Positions 17,443-26,100 of a stretch of DNA of 64,000 nucleotides are shown piece by piece. The stretch covers positions 124,001 to 188,000 of the forward strand of contig CBDDBX010000032.1 of assembly GCA_965225955.1 (NCBI GenBank), read 5' to 3'. The stretch's first letter is position 1. The number at the start of each line of letters is the position of its first letter. Both the position numbers and the translations under genes were made by a program. Source of the DNA: CBDDBX01 sp965225955. GTDB taxonomy: Bacteria > Acidobacteriota > Aminicenantia > UBA2199. Under the pieces are notes generated by a model. That model did no database searches. It was not told the DNA's origin and worked only from the letters and a program-made list of their open reading frames with translations.

Positions 17443-18830
17443 TAAAAAAGAGACGTATTCAGTTAATAAGAAGTTACTGGTTTGGAGATATAATCTCAAT
17501 AATTCTTGCCTTTCAGGCGGCCTTTTATATAAGATTTGATTCAGGTCTTCTGGAAGTTCCCAAAGGTATACCTGAGTTCCGTTATTATCTACTGGTAATA
17601 CCAGTACTTATATTTGTGCATATGTCCCACTTCTCATCTCAGGGATATTATAAGATTAAATTGAGACGAAACAGGCTGGATGACCTGTTTCTGGTGGTTG
17701 TTAACAGTATTTACAGTAGTGTGGCAGTGCTGTTGCTATTCAGTTATCTGAAGAGTTACAGGTTTGTTAATTTTGAAGTTTCCCACTTCTTTCTGGCAGT
17801 CTATATACCCTGTGCTGTAATTCTCATATTTTTTATAAGATTACTTCTTTTTAAAATATTCAGAACCCTTAATATGGGTAAAAACGGTATATCACGTATA
17901 CTTATAGCAGGGGATGGAGAACTGGCTGACCTTATGGGAGTCAATCTGAAGAAATATTCTCATTTTGGTATTGAGGTAACCGGATTTCTCAGATCAGAGC
18001 CGGAAGATGGAATGGGAGGCTATGACGATCTGGAGAGTGTGGTGAAAGAGCATGGCATAACTGATCTTTTTATAGCCTTGCCTCTGAAGGAGTATTCAAC
18101 AATAATGAAGCTTATTGAAAAGGGGAATAACCTGTTGCTTGACATAAGGCTTGTACCGGATATTCTGCAGATAGCTTCACTTAAAGCCGGTATGGAACAT
18201 ATTGAAGGGCTTCCTACAATAGCTCTTGGAGATATACCCCTTCAGGGATACAGACAGTTTTTCAAAAGAGCTCTGGATATTGTTGCCAGTTTTCTGGGCC
18301 TGGTTATTCTGTCTCCACTATTTATTTTTCTGGCAGCACTTGTTAAATTCACATCAAGGGGGCCTGTTTTTTACAGTCAGGTAAGAGTCGGACTTGATGG
18401 TCGCCATTTCAGAATGTTCAAGTTCAGAACCATGTATAATAATGCTGAAAAAAATACCGGAGCTATATGGTCTCCTAAAGATGATCGCAGAGTTACAAGA
18501 CCAGGACGGCTACTTCGTAAATACTCTATTGACGAACTTCCACAGCTCTTTAATGTTTTTATTGGAGATATGACTCTGGTTGGTCCCAGACCGGAAAGAC
18601 CGGAACTGGTTGAGAAGTTTGTAAATGATATTCCAAGATATATGTTGAGGCACAGAGTTAAAACCGGAATGACCGGTTGGGCTCAGGTTCACGGTTTAAG
18701 AGGTAATACTTCACTTGAGAAGAGAATTGAACTGGATATATACTATATTCAGAACTGGACATTCAGACTGGATCTTGAGATTCTGTGGAGAACAATTCTT
18801 AAATTCCAGTTTGTAGACAGATCAGAGTAG
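17439..18830 (+). CDS. Polyprenyl-phosphate sugar-1-phosphate transferase (WcaJ/WbaP type)
   Basis: 463 residues. An N-terminal block of four TM helices to about residue 140, a Rossmann-like CoA-binding-3 domain (ISRILIAGDGELADLMG), a re-entrant membrane helix (DIVASFLGLVILSPLFIFLAAL) and the C-terminal catalytic domain with VRVGLDGRHFRMFKFRTM, SIDELPQLFNVF, GDMTLVGPRPERPE and TGWAQVHGLRG. Transfers a sugar-1-phosphate to undecaprenyl phosphate, starting exopolysaccharide repeat synthesis at the inner membrane. Overlaps the glycosyltransferase by ATGA. No Wzx/Wzy genes are nearby, so this is a two-gene island. Confidence 0.92.
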   Translation: MIKKRRIQLIRSYWFGDIISIILAFQAAFYIRFDSGLLEVPKGIPEFRYYLLVIPVLIFVHMSHFSSQGYYKIKLRRNRLDDLFLVVVNSIYSSVAVLLLFSYLKSYRFVNFEVSHFFLAVYIPCAVILIFFIRLLLFKIFRTLNMGKNGISRILIAGDGELADLMGVNLKKYSHFGIEVTGFLRSEPEDGMGGYDDLESVVKEHGITDLFIALPLKEYSTIMKLIEKGNNLLLDIRLVPDILQIASLKAGMEHIEGLPTIALGDIPLQGYRQFFKRALDIVASFLGLVILSPLFIFLAALVKFTSRGPVFYSQVRVGLDGRHFRMFKFRTMYNNAEKNTGAIWSPKDDRRVTRPGRLLRKYSIDELPQLFNVFIGDMTLVGPRPERPELVEKFVNDIPRYMLRHRVKTGMTGWAQVHGLRGNTSLEKRIELDIYYIQNWTFRLDLEILWRTILKFQFVDRSE

Positions 18831-18872
18831 AGGTTTATTAATAGTACATTAGGTTATTACAGAGAGGGATAG

Positions 18873-20633
18873 ATGAGCAGAAAAGCAGAAATACCAGGTA
18901 TATCAGAAAAGTTTTTGCCATATATTAAAAATCTGAGCTTCGAAGCGTTAAGAACAGACCGGATACCTTTTGCCGGAAGGGAAAAAGAGATTGAGTCCTC
19001 AATGGAGACTCTGTTACGGCGTTTAAAAAATAAACTTCTTCTTGTTGGAAAGCCTGGAACAGGTAAAACCGCTCTCATTACTGAGATAGCAGGAAGAACT
19101 TCCTCTATAAATGCGCCGGAACCAATAAGAAACAAAATCGTTATTGAATTTATGCTAAGAAAATTCATGTTTTCCATGTCGGAAAAGGGAACTATGCTTT
19201 CTGAATTTGAATCATTTTTTGGGGAAATTCTCCAGAAAAGAAGCGAAGTTATTCTCTTTATCGATGATATGCCTGTTCCTGAGCAGAATGATTCATCCCT
19301 TTCCGGGCAGCTGCAGCAGATAATGAACCAGTTGAGGTTCTATGTGGCTGACAGAAGGTTGAGACTTATTCTGTCTACAACACCGGAAAACTACTACAGA
19401 CATATAAAAAATGATGAGATGTTTGGTATGAATGTATCTCCGGTTTTTATTAATGAACCTGATAAGCTGGACATGCTTGATATGCTTGAAGGGGTAAAAC
19501 CTTTTTTTGAAAACTACTATAAGATAAAAATTGATGCTTCTATATTTAATGTTCTTTATTCTCTGGCAATAAACTTTATTCCTCACAGAGCTTTTCCCCA
19601 CAAAGGAATAGATCTGTTCGATATGGCAGCATCCAGAGCTTCAGTGAAGAGCGAAGCTGAACTTAAACTTGATTATCTGTATGATTGTGCAGCTGATATA
19701 GCCAAATTACCAGTTGATATTGTTCGCAAAAATAATGAAGACCTTCTGGAAGGGGTAAAGGATTATCTTAATAAAGTTGTGGTAAATCAGAAAGAGGCGA
19801 TTAATGAAATTGCCAGAATTATTAAGATTGGGAGGATGGACAAACAGAACCGCGGGCAGCAGCCGGAAGGAGTTTTTCTCTTTCTGGGACCTGCAGGAGT
19901 AGGGAAAAGTTTCATCTCTGCAAGAATAGCCGAGTATCTGTTTGGAAGTAGTGATAAACTTAGAATAATAGATCTTGAAAACTATAAAAGACCTGAAGAT
20001 GCTGACAGACTTCTGGGAAGTGCTGAGAAGAGAGGAGATCTTGTAAGAGAGGTTGAAAACAATCCCTTCTCGGTTATTCTTTTTGAAAATATCGAAGAGG
20101 CATCTTCTGCAGTACTCTATAAACTTGGTAAGGTTTTTACCAGAGGAGAGTTGTGTGACAACTGCGGTAAGAAGTATCCTGTAGCCAATATTATCTTTAT
20201 TCTCAGTCTCACATCCATTGGTGAGGAGAGAATGGAGAACCGTATCGGTTTTGTTAAAGGAAAAGATCCTGAGAAAGAACTGGTTATACCAGGAAAGATA
20301 ATGAACCTCCTGGAGTGTGTAGATGAAATAGTGGAGTTTGCGCCATTAACGGAGAAGGATCTGAAGAGTATCACTGTGGAAAAGATAGATGAACTTCGTA
20401 ACGAGTTTATGGAAAGATATGCTGTTAACCTTGATGTGGAAGACGGGATAGTTAAACAGATTTCCGAAGCTTCATACGAGAGTGGTGAATTTGCTCATCA
20501 GGTTGGGGAAATTGTGGAAAGGGAGTTGAGGCCAATACTTCTGGAAGGACTTGGACCGGATGAAAAAGGCAAAACTTTTACTCTTGGAATAAAAAATGAT
20601 TCTCTGGTTCTGTTACCGGGAACAGGTAACTGA
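18873..20633 (+). CDS. ClpA/B-like double AAA+ protein with altered Walker B motifs
   Basis: 586 residues. Two AAA+ modules in ClpA/B/C order but without the N-terminal Clp_N domain and without a long middle domain. Module 1: FAGREKEIESSMETLLR, Walker A GKPGTGKT, Walker B VILFIDDM. Module 2: VVNQKEAINEIARIIKIG, FLFLGPAGVGKSF, then VILFENIEEA where ClpB has VhLLDEVEKAH, and IGFVKG and a C-terminal small domain. The catalytic Glu of Walker B is Asp in module 1 and Asn in module 2, so ATP hydrolysis may be slow or absent in module 2. RBS GAGAGGGATAG. It follows the exopolysaccharide pair by 42 bases, possibly in the same operon. The partner or substrate is unknown. Confidence 0.75.
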   Translation: MSRKAEIPGISEKFLPYIKNLSFEALRTDRIPFAGREKEIESSMETLLRRLKNKLLLVGKPGTGKTALITEIAGRTSSINAPEPIRNKIVIEFMLRKFMFSMSEKGTMLSEFESFFGEILQKRSEVILFIDDMPVPEQNDSSLSGQLQQIMNQLRFYVADRRLRLILSTTPENYYRHIKNDEMFGMNVSPVFINEPDKLDMLDMLEGVKPFFENYYKIKIDASIFNVLYSLAINFIPHRAFPHKGIDLFDMAASRASVKSEAELKLDYLYDCAADIAKLPVDIVRKNNEDLLEGVKDYLNKVVVNQKEAINEIARIIKIGRMDKQNRGQQPEGVFLFLGPAGVGKSFISARIAEYLFGSSDKLRIIDLENYKRPEDADRLLGSAEKRGDLVREVENNPFSVILFENIEEASSAVLYKLGKVFTRGELCDNCGKKYPVANIIFILSLTSIGEERMENRIGFVKGKDPEKELVIPGKIMNLLECVDEIVEFAPLTEKDLKSITVEKIDELRNEFMERYAVNLDVEDGIVKQISEASYESGEFAHQVGEIVERELRPILLEGLGPDEKGKTFTLGIKNDSLVLLPGTGN

Positions 20634-20638
20634 TTTGT

Positions 20639-20668
20639 TTGTTTAAAATCATTGAGATATGCTATAAT
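20639..20668 (+). promoter_or_regulatory. Sigma-70 type promoter for ftsH
   Basis: TTGTTT (20639-20644), 18-base spacer, TATAAT (20663-20668), about 26 bases before the ftsH start; a GAGGG ribosome site follows. It lies directly after the stop of the AAA+ gene and marks a new transcription unit. Confidence 0.6.
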
Positions 20669-20694
20669 GCCTATTTCACTAATGCGAGGGCTTG

Positions 20695-22620
20695 ATGAAA
20701 AATCAGATTAAAAATATGAATAACAAAAACTCAAAAGGATTTCTGTTCTGGCTTGTTATAATAACAGGTCTGTTCCTACTCTGGCAGATAATGGCTGAAC
20801 ACAAGGGGCAGGTTGAAAAACTGAAATATTCAGATTTTATCGAAAGTGTAAAGAGCGAAAATATTATACGTGCATATATATCAGGTAATGTAATTACGGG
20901 TAAAGCCTATAAGACTGAAAAAAATAGTCAGGGAAAGATTGTAAGAGCATCCGGGGATATAGAAATATTCTATAAAACCGCATTTCCTGTTAATACTCCT
21001 AAACTTGTTGAAACACTTGAAAAGCATAATGTCATAATTGAAGCTGAAGAGCTTAATCGTAATGAGTGGATAGGAATTATTCTCTCATGGCTTCCTTTCA
21101 TTGTTCTCATATTTTTCTGGGTAGCTATTATGAAGCAGCAGAGTGGCGGTAAAGCTTTCTCATTTGGTAAAAGTAAAGCCAAGATGTTTACCGGTGAGAA
21201 GAATAAGGTAACCTTCAAAGATGTTGCGGGAGTTGAGGAACCAAAAGAGGAACTTCAGGAGATTATTGAATTTCTTAAAGATCCCAAGAAGTTTCAGAGA
21301 CTTGGGGGCAAAATTCCCAAAGGCGTACTTCTTGTGGGCCCTCCGGGAACAGGTAAAACTCTTCTGGCTAAAGCTATTGCAGGTGAAGCGGATGTTCCTT
21401 TTTTCTCAATTTCAGGTTCAGATTTTGTAGAGCTGTTTGTTGGTGTAGGTGCCTCAAGAGTGAGAGACCTTTTTGAAGAAGGAAAGAAGCACTCACCATG
21501 TCTGATATTTATAGATGAGATTGATGCTGTCGGACGTCAGAGAGGAGCCGGACTCGGTGGTGGACACGATGAACGTGAACAGACACTTAACCAGCTTCTG
21601 GTGGAAATGGATGGTTTTGGAGCCAATGATGGTGTAATCATTATTGCGGCTACAAACAGACCTGATATTCTTGATTCAGCTCTCTTAAGACCAGGACGTT
21701 TTGACAGAAGAGTTGTTGTATCAGCTCCTGATGTTAAAGGAAGAGAAGAGATTCTCAGAGTACACATTAAAAAGGTGCCTGTATCCAGAAATGTGAAACT
21801 TAAAGTTCTTGCCAGATCCACTCCGGGATTTACCGGTGCTGATATTGCGAATCTGGTTAATGAAGCTGCGCTGTGGGCTTCAAGAAAAGGCAAGAAGAAA
21901 GTTGATATGAAAGATTTCGAATATGCTAAAGATAAAGTTCTTATGGGAGCTGAAAGAAGAAGCCTCATAATTTCAGACGATGAGAAAAAAACAACTGCTT
22001 ACCATGAAGCCGGTCATGCACTTGTTGCTGCTCTTAACGAACATGCTGATCCTATTCACAAGGTATCTATTATTCCAAGAGGAATGGCTTTGGGTGTAAC
22101 CCAGCAGCTTCCTCTCAATGATAAGTATACTTATTCAAGAGAGTATCTGTTGTCACAGATTTCAGTACTTCTTGGAGGACGTATTGCTGAAGAGGAATTC
22201 CTTGGTCAGATGACTACCGGAGCAGGTAATGATCTGGACAGAGCCTCAACAATCGCAAGAAAAATGGTTTGTGAATGGGGTATGTCTGAGCTTGGACCTA
22301 TTACATTTGGCAAGAAAAATGACATGATCTTCCTGGGTAAAGATATGATGGCTCATTCAGAATACTCTGAAGAGACTGCAGGAAAGATTGATAAAGCAAT
22401 CCTTGATATTGTAAATAGAAGTTATGATGAAACAAAGCAGGTAATTCTTGATAATAGAGAAAGTCTTATTACTATCGCAGAGATGCTTCTGGAAAGAGAA
22501 GCTATTGGTTCAGAAGAGATGGATAAAATTATCAAGGGCGAACCTGTTGATGAAGAAGAAACAGAAGAGAATACAGCTGCAGATAGTTTAGAAACAGAAG
22601 ATGCAGAAGAGAAAGAGTAG
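20695..22620 (+). CDS. ftsH: ATP-dependent zinc metalloprotease FtsH
   Basis: 641 residues. Two TM helices (FLFWLVIITGLFLLWQIM and WIGIILSWLPFIVLIFFWVAIM) flank a periplasmic domain. AAA module: VTFKDVAGVEEPKEEL, Walker A GPPGTGKT, pore SGSDFVELFVGVGASRVRD, Walker B CLIFIDEIDAVG, and SRH ATNRPDILDSALLRPGRFDR. Protease: HEAGH zinc motif and the third ligand in TTGAGNDLDRAS. The acidic C-terminal tail is normal. It degrades membrane and short-lived proteins at the inner membrane. An ATG at 20695 is chosen over the TTG at 20692. cdaA starts nine bases downstream, so ftsH heads the c-di-AMP/glmM operon. Confidence 0.97.
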   Translation: MKNQIKNMNNKNSKGFLFWLVIITGLFLLWQIMAEHKGQVEKLKYSDFIESVKSENIIRAYISGNVITGKAYKTEKNSQGKIVRASGDIEIFYKTAFPVNTPKLVETLEKHNVIIEAEELNRNEWIGIILSWLPFIVLIFFWVAIMKQQSGGKAFSFGKSKAKMFTGEKNKVTFKDVAGVEEPKEELQEIIEFLKDPKKFQRLGGKIPKGVLLVGPPGTGKTLLAKAIAGEADVPFFSISGSDFVELFVGVGASRVRDLFEEGKKHSPCLIFIDEIDAVGRQRGAGLGGGHDEREQTLNQLLVEMDGFGANDGVIIIAATNRPDILDSALLRPGRFDRRVVVSAPDVKGREEILRVHIKKVPVSRNVKLKVLARSTPGFTGADIANLVNEAALWASRKGKKKVDMKDFEYAKDKVLMGAERRSLIISDDEKKTTAYHEAGHALVAALNEHADPIHKVSIIPRGMALGVTQQLPLNDKYTYSREYLLSQISVLLGGRIAEEEFLGQMTTGAGNDLDRASTIARKMVCEWGMSELGPITFGKKNDMIFLGKDMMAHSEYSEETAGKIDKAILDIVNRSYDETKQVILDNRESLITIAEMLLEREAIGSEEMDKIIKGEPVDEEETEENTAADSLETEDAEEKE

Positions 22621-22629
22621 AGGCATGTA

Positions 22630-23391
22630 ATGGTAATAGATTCCCTCTACAATGCTTTTTCGGGATTCACTGTAAATGATATTGTAGATATTCTGTTCCT
22701 GTTTCTGCTGTTCTATTATCTTCTGGTAATTATTAAAGGTACAAAGTCCTATCAGGTTGCGGTAGGACTTATATTTATAGGGGTTTTTGCTGCAATAGCA
22801 AGTATTCTCAAACTTACTGCTTTTGCTTTTATTCTGAACAATTTTCTTACCTATGTTATTTTTGCGATAATTGTACTTTTTCAGGATGAACTCAGGAAAA
22901 TCCTTGCAGAAATAGGTGGAAGGATAAGAACCAAGTATAATCGCAAAAGAAGTTATTCAGAACTTGTTGATGAACTTGTAAGTACTGTTACAGCTCTCTC
23001 TCTTACTAAAACCGGGGCTCTTATAGCTATAGAACGGGAGATTAACATGAAATCCTATGTTAATCGTCCTGTAGAAATAGATGCTCATGTAACAAAAGAT
23101 CTGCTGTTGAATATATTCTTCCCCAACTCCCCGCTTCACGATGGAGCGGTTGTAATCAGTAGTGGCCGGGTTGCTCTGGCACGCTGTTTCTTCCCTCTGC
23201 CTCCGTTACTGGAGTTGAGTCCTCACGGTACAAGACATCTTGCAGCAATTGGCATTACCCAGCAGACAGACTGCCTTGCAATTGTAGTGTCTGAAGAGAC
23301 AGGTAAAATATCTCTGTCTGTTAAAGGAGAACTCATCAAAGGTCTTGATCGGGAGGGGCTGAAAAACAGGCTTCAATATTATAAAATTTAG
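22630..23391 (+). CDS. cdaA: Membrane diadenylate cyclase CdaA
   Basis: 253 residues. Three N-terminal TM helices, the coupling segment FQDELRKILAEIG, and a DAC domain with HDGAVVIS (DGA motif) and HGTRHLAAIGI, then VVSEETGKISL. It makes c-di-AMP from two ATP. The usual GTRHRAA motif reads GTRHLAA here: the third residue of the RHR triplet is Leu, which may affect ATP binding; the other key residues are kept. Nine bases separate it from ftsH, and cdaR and glmM follow, the conserved cdaA-cdaR-glmM arrangement known from Firmicutes and other phyla, in which GlmM and CdaR modulate the cyclase. Confidence 0.93.
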   Translation: MVIDSLYNAFSGFTVNDIVDILFLFLLFYYLLVIIKGTKSYQVAVGLIFIGVFAAIASILKLTAFAFILNNFLTYVIFAIIVLFQDELRKILAEIGGRIRTKYNRKRSYSELVDELVSTVTALSLTKTGALIAIEREINMKSYVNRPVEIDAHVTKDLLLNIFFPNSPLHDGAVVISSGRVALARCFFPLPPLLELSPHGTRHLAAIGITQQTDCLAIVVSEETGKISLSVKGELIKGLDREGLKNRLQYYKI

Positions 23392-23402
23392 CTCATTAAA
23401 TT

Positions 23403-24086
23403 ATGGATATTAAAAAAATAGTATTAAATAATCTGAATCTTAAGATAACTTCACTTTTTCTGGCCATTGTAGTGTGGATGCTTATTACAGGGAAAGGAAG
23501 AGTTTTTTCTGAAAAATCTTTCAGTGTAAATGTAGAAACTATAAATGTCTCCAGCAATGTAGATATAAGGGGATTGCAGCCTCAGAGAGTTAAAGTGAAA
23601 GTAAGAGGCGCTTCCAGTGTAATAAAGGGACTTGGAAACAGCGATTTTAAGGTAGCTGTAGATATGTCCGGCAGAAAACAGAGTGGGGAGTTTCAGTATC
23701 TTACTGAAGATCTTCTTTCTCTTCCCGAAGGAGTGGAAGTAGTTTCTGTTTTTCCAAGAACTGTTGAACTGACTGTAGAGAGATTTGTAACTGTAGAGGT
23801 ACCTGTAAGAGTACAATATACAGGAAAGCTTGCCAAAGGAGTCAGACTTCTGAGCCGCGAAGTCAAACCCGATAAAGTAAGAATCTTCGGGCTGGAGTCA
23901 CAGATTAACAGAATACGACGTCTGAATGGTGAAAAGAAGATTGAACTTGGGGAAATTACTGAGAGTATGGTAGTTAAGATACCTATCAGGAAGGAGAAGG
24001 AAATTCTGCGATTTGAAGACCGGAATTTTGTTGAAGTTGATATAAAGGTGGAGAATCGTAATGGTGAACAACAGGACAAACAGTAA
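23403..24086 (+). CDS. cdaR: YbbR-domain protein CdaR
   Basis: 227 residues. One N-terminal TM helix (KITSLFLAIVVWMLITG) followed by about two YbbR repeats (FSVNVETINVSSNVDIRGLQPQRVKVKVRG-like and VPVRVQYTGKLAKGVRLLSREVKPDKVRIFG-like strands); Firmicute CdaR usually has more repeats. A membrane-anchored periplasmic-side regulator of CdaA. The gap to cdaA is 11 bases and its end overlaps glmM by 26 bases. The start ATG has no strong ribosome site, which suggests translation coupled to cdaA. Confidence 0.85.
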   Translation: MDIKKIVLNNLNLKITSLFLAIVVWMLITGKGRVFSEKSFSVNVETINVSSNVDIRGLQPQRVKVKVRGASSVIKGLGNSDFKVAVDMSGRKQSGEFQYLTEDLLSLPEGVEVVSVFPRTVELTVERFVTVEVPVRVQYTGKLAKGVRLLSREVKPDKVRIFGLESQINRIRRLNGEKKIELGEITESMVVKIPIRKEKEILRFEDRNFVEVDIKVENRNGEQQDKQ

Positions 24087-25416
24087 ACTTTTTGGTACAG
24101 ATGGTATAAGAGGAAAAGCCGGAGAGTACCCCTTTGATCATATTTCTTTAGTAAAACTGGGTAATGCTGTAGCAGAGGAATTTAAAGGGGCCCGTATTCT
24201 TATTGCTTCAGATACACGGGAATCTGCATCAGGTATTATAGACTCCTTCATTACAGGAATCGGTGATTTTTGTGAAACTGTAACAATTGGAGTTGTTACT
24301 ACACCAGCTCTTGCTTATGAAACAGTTAAAGGGCGTTATGATCTGGGAGTTATGGTAACAGCCTCCCATAATCCCTATTGGGATAATGGATTAAAGTTTT
24401 TCAGGAGTTGCGGTGAAAAAATAGAAGCTAATACAGAAGGGAAACTGGAAAATCTTTTTTTCAACTCTTCTGCAGCTGTTGAGCGTAAAGGAAAACTGAT
24501 AGAACTTGAACCGGGAGCTTATGCAGATTTTATTGCAGAAAAGGCTTATGTATCCCTCACACCTGGATTCAGAGTTGTTCTTGATTGTGCTAATGGTGCT
24601 GCATATAAACTGGCACCAGCAATTTTTGAGCGACTGGGTTTTGATTTCGTAACTATGAATTGTGAACCTGATGGCAGGAATATAAATGAAGATTGCGGAT
24701 CAATGTGTCCCGATAATCTGCTGAGAAAAGTTTTAACTGAGAATGCCGAACTGGGTATAGCTTATGATGGTGATGGGGACAGGGTTATTTTTATTGACAG
24801 AAATGGAAATGTTCTGGATGGTGATCACACAATAGGACTTCTGGCTGAATACTTTAAAGAGACTGAACCCGGTTTTAACGGTAAGGTTGTTGGTACAGTA
24901 ATGGCAAATCTCGGGCTCGAAAAATATCTTGAAGAGAGAGAGATTGAGCTGATAAGAACTGCTGTTGGGGATAAATATGTCTATGAAGGAATGAGGCAGC
25001 ATAGTGCTGTACTGGGTGGCGAACAGTCAGGGCATACTATACTATCTGAGTATATGAATACCGGAGATGGTATTCTGACATCTCTCTTTTTCATTAAAGC
25101 ACTCTTCTTCTTTGGGATTTCAGCATGTGAGATCTACAACAGGATATATAAATACCCTCAGGTAATAGAAAACATAGAAGTAAAAGATAAACCTCCGGTT
25201 GAAGACTGGGAAGAGCTGAACGGCATGATTACTGAGTTTGGAGAAAAATATGGCAATCAGGCCAGAATTTTAATCAGATACTCCGGTACGGAGCCTAAAA
25301 TCCGGGTTATGGTTGAAGCTGAGAAACAGGAAATAATAGATGAGAATCTTAAGGTTTTCTGCGATCTGATAAGATCAGAAATCGGAGTAGAAAAATCAGA
25401 TGAAACTGGGGATTAA
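24061..25416 (+). CDS. glmM: Phosphoglucosamine mutase
   Basis: 451 residues, alpha-D-phosphohexomutase family. The start KLFGTDGIRG is diagnostic for GlmM; the phosphoserine loop is VTASHNPYWDNG, the Mg site is AYDGDGDRVIF, sugar binding GGEQSGHTILSEYMNTGDG and phosphate binding RYSGTEPKIRVMVEA. Interconverts glucosamine-6-phosphate and glucosamine-1-phosphate for UDP-GlcNAc, and in other bacteria it inhibits CdaA. The ATG at 24061 follows AAGGTGGAG inside the end of cdaR. The downstream pdxJ-like gene overlaps its last 17 bases. Confidence 0.95.
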   Translation: MVNNRTNSKLFGTDGIRGKAGEYPFDHISLVKLGNAVAEEFKGARILIASDTRESASGIIDSFITGIGDFCETVTIGVVTTPALAYETVKGRYDLGVMVTASHNPYWDNGLKFFRSCGEKIEANTEGKLENLFFNSSAAVERKGKLIELEPGAYADFIAEKAYVSLTPGFRVVLDCANGAAYKLAPAIFERLGFDFVTMNCEPDGRNINEDCGSMCPDNLLRKVLTENAELGIAYDGDGDRVIFIDRNGNVLDGDHTIGLLAEYFKETEPGFNGKVVGTVMANLGLEKYLEEREIELIRTAVGDKYVYEGMRQHSAVLGGEQSGHTILSEYMNTGDGILTSLFFIKALFFFGISACEIYNRIYKYPQVIENIEVKDKPPVEDWEELNGMITEFGEKYGNQARILIRYSGTEPKIRVMVEAEKQEIIDENLKVFCDLIRSEIGVEKSDETGD

Positions 25417-26068
25417 TCTGGATGCTGTCGGTATGCTGGCAGCTGCAGGATCAGATCTTTCTATAGTTCAGGCAGCTGTTATGGCTGATAATAGCGAAAT
25501 AGATTCCTTAAGTGTCTTTTTTTCTTTTGATGCAGGTTATATAAAAGAAGAGGAAGTAGTTATTTTAAGAGATGCTGTGAACTGCTCTCTGAACCTTATT
25601 GTTCCTCCGTCACCTGAAATTCTGAAATATATTCTTAAAGTTAAACCTGCTGTCTGTACTATGGTATCAGAAGATAGCACGGACTATTTCAATGCTCAGG
25701 TTGTGGATCTTCTTCTTTACAGAGAGAGAGTCGCAGAATTTGTTACAAACATGAAAGATGCAGGCATTAAGCCTTCAGTCCTTATTGATGCTGACCCTGA
25801 ATATCTTAAGATATGTCACAGAATAGGGGTTGAAGAGGTCAGGGTAAGGTATTTGGGTACTGATACACTGAACAGCAGATTTTTTCAGTATGCTTCAAAG
25901 CTTGGGATAAGAACTGTTGTAGGTGCCGGCATGAGTGGCTACGTACTCAGGGAGTTTGTAGAATCCGGGAAACCTTATGGTGTTGACGTATGTCACTACT
26001 TCTTCTCCAGAGCTATAAGAGAAGGAGTCGCTCCTGCTGTTAAGAGCATAAAGCAATTATTGATATAG
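25400..26068 (+). CDS. PdxJ-like protein lacking the catalytic residues
   Basis: 222 residues. The alignment with pyridoxine-5'-phosphate synthase is clear by eye: LGINLDAVGML (PdxJ: LGVNIDHIATL), KPAVCTMVSED, SVLIDADPEY, the LGIRTVVGAGMSG strand and a final VDVCHYFFSRAIREGVAPAVKSI (PdxJ: NIGHAIIGRAV..GL..AV..M). The catalytic positions are replaced: VHLRED becomes VFFSFD, NLEM becomes NLIV (the essential Glu lost) and NAGHGL becomes GAGMSG (the essential His lost). It is most likely a barrel pseudoenzyme with a different role. It is translationally coupled to glmM (17-base overlap), a position where normal pdxJ often occurs. Alternative: a neofunctionalised enzyme. Confidence 0.75.
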   Translation: MKLGINLDAVGMLAAAGSDLSIVQAAVMADNSEIDSLSVFFSFDAGYIKEEEVVILRDAVNCSLNLIVPPSPEILKYILKVKPAVCTMVSEDSTDYFNAQVVDLLLYRERVAEFVTNMKDAGIKPSVLIDADPEYLKICHRIGVEEVRVRYLGTDTLNSRFFQYASKLGIRTVVGAGMSGYVLREFVESGKPYGVDVCHYFFSRAIREGVAPAVKSIKQLLI

Positions 26069-26070
26069 AG

Positions 26071-26089
26071 GCCTGCTATTCCGGCAGGC
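26071..26089 (+). promoter_or_regulatory. Hairpin directly before the lpdA ribosome site
   Basis: GCCTGC (26071-26076) pairs with GCAGGC (26084-26089); AGGAGGT starts at the next base. It could attenuate or insulate lpdA translation from the upstream operon. Confidence 0.4.
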
Positions 26090-26100
26090 AGGAGGTCACA

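Noticed and set aside
23451..24079. Minus-strand reading frames opposite cdaR
   Set aside because: The plus strand has the conserved cdaA-cdaR-glmM order with YbbR pattern; the reverse frames have no recognisable features.
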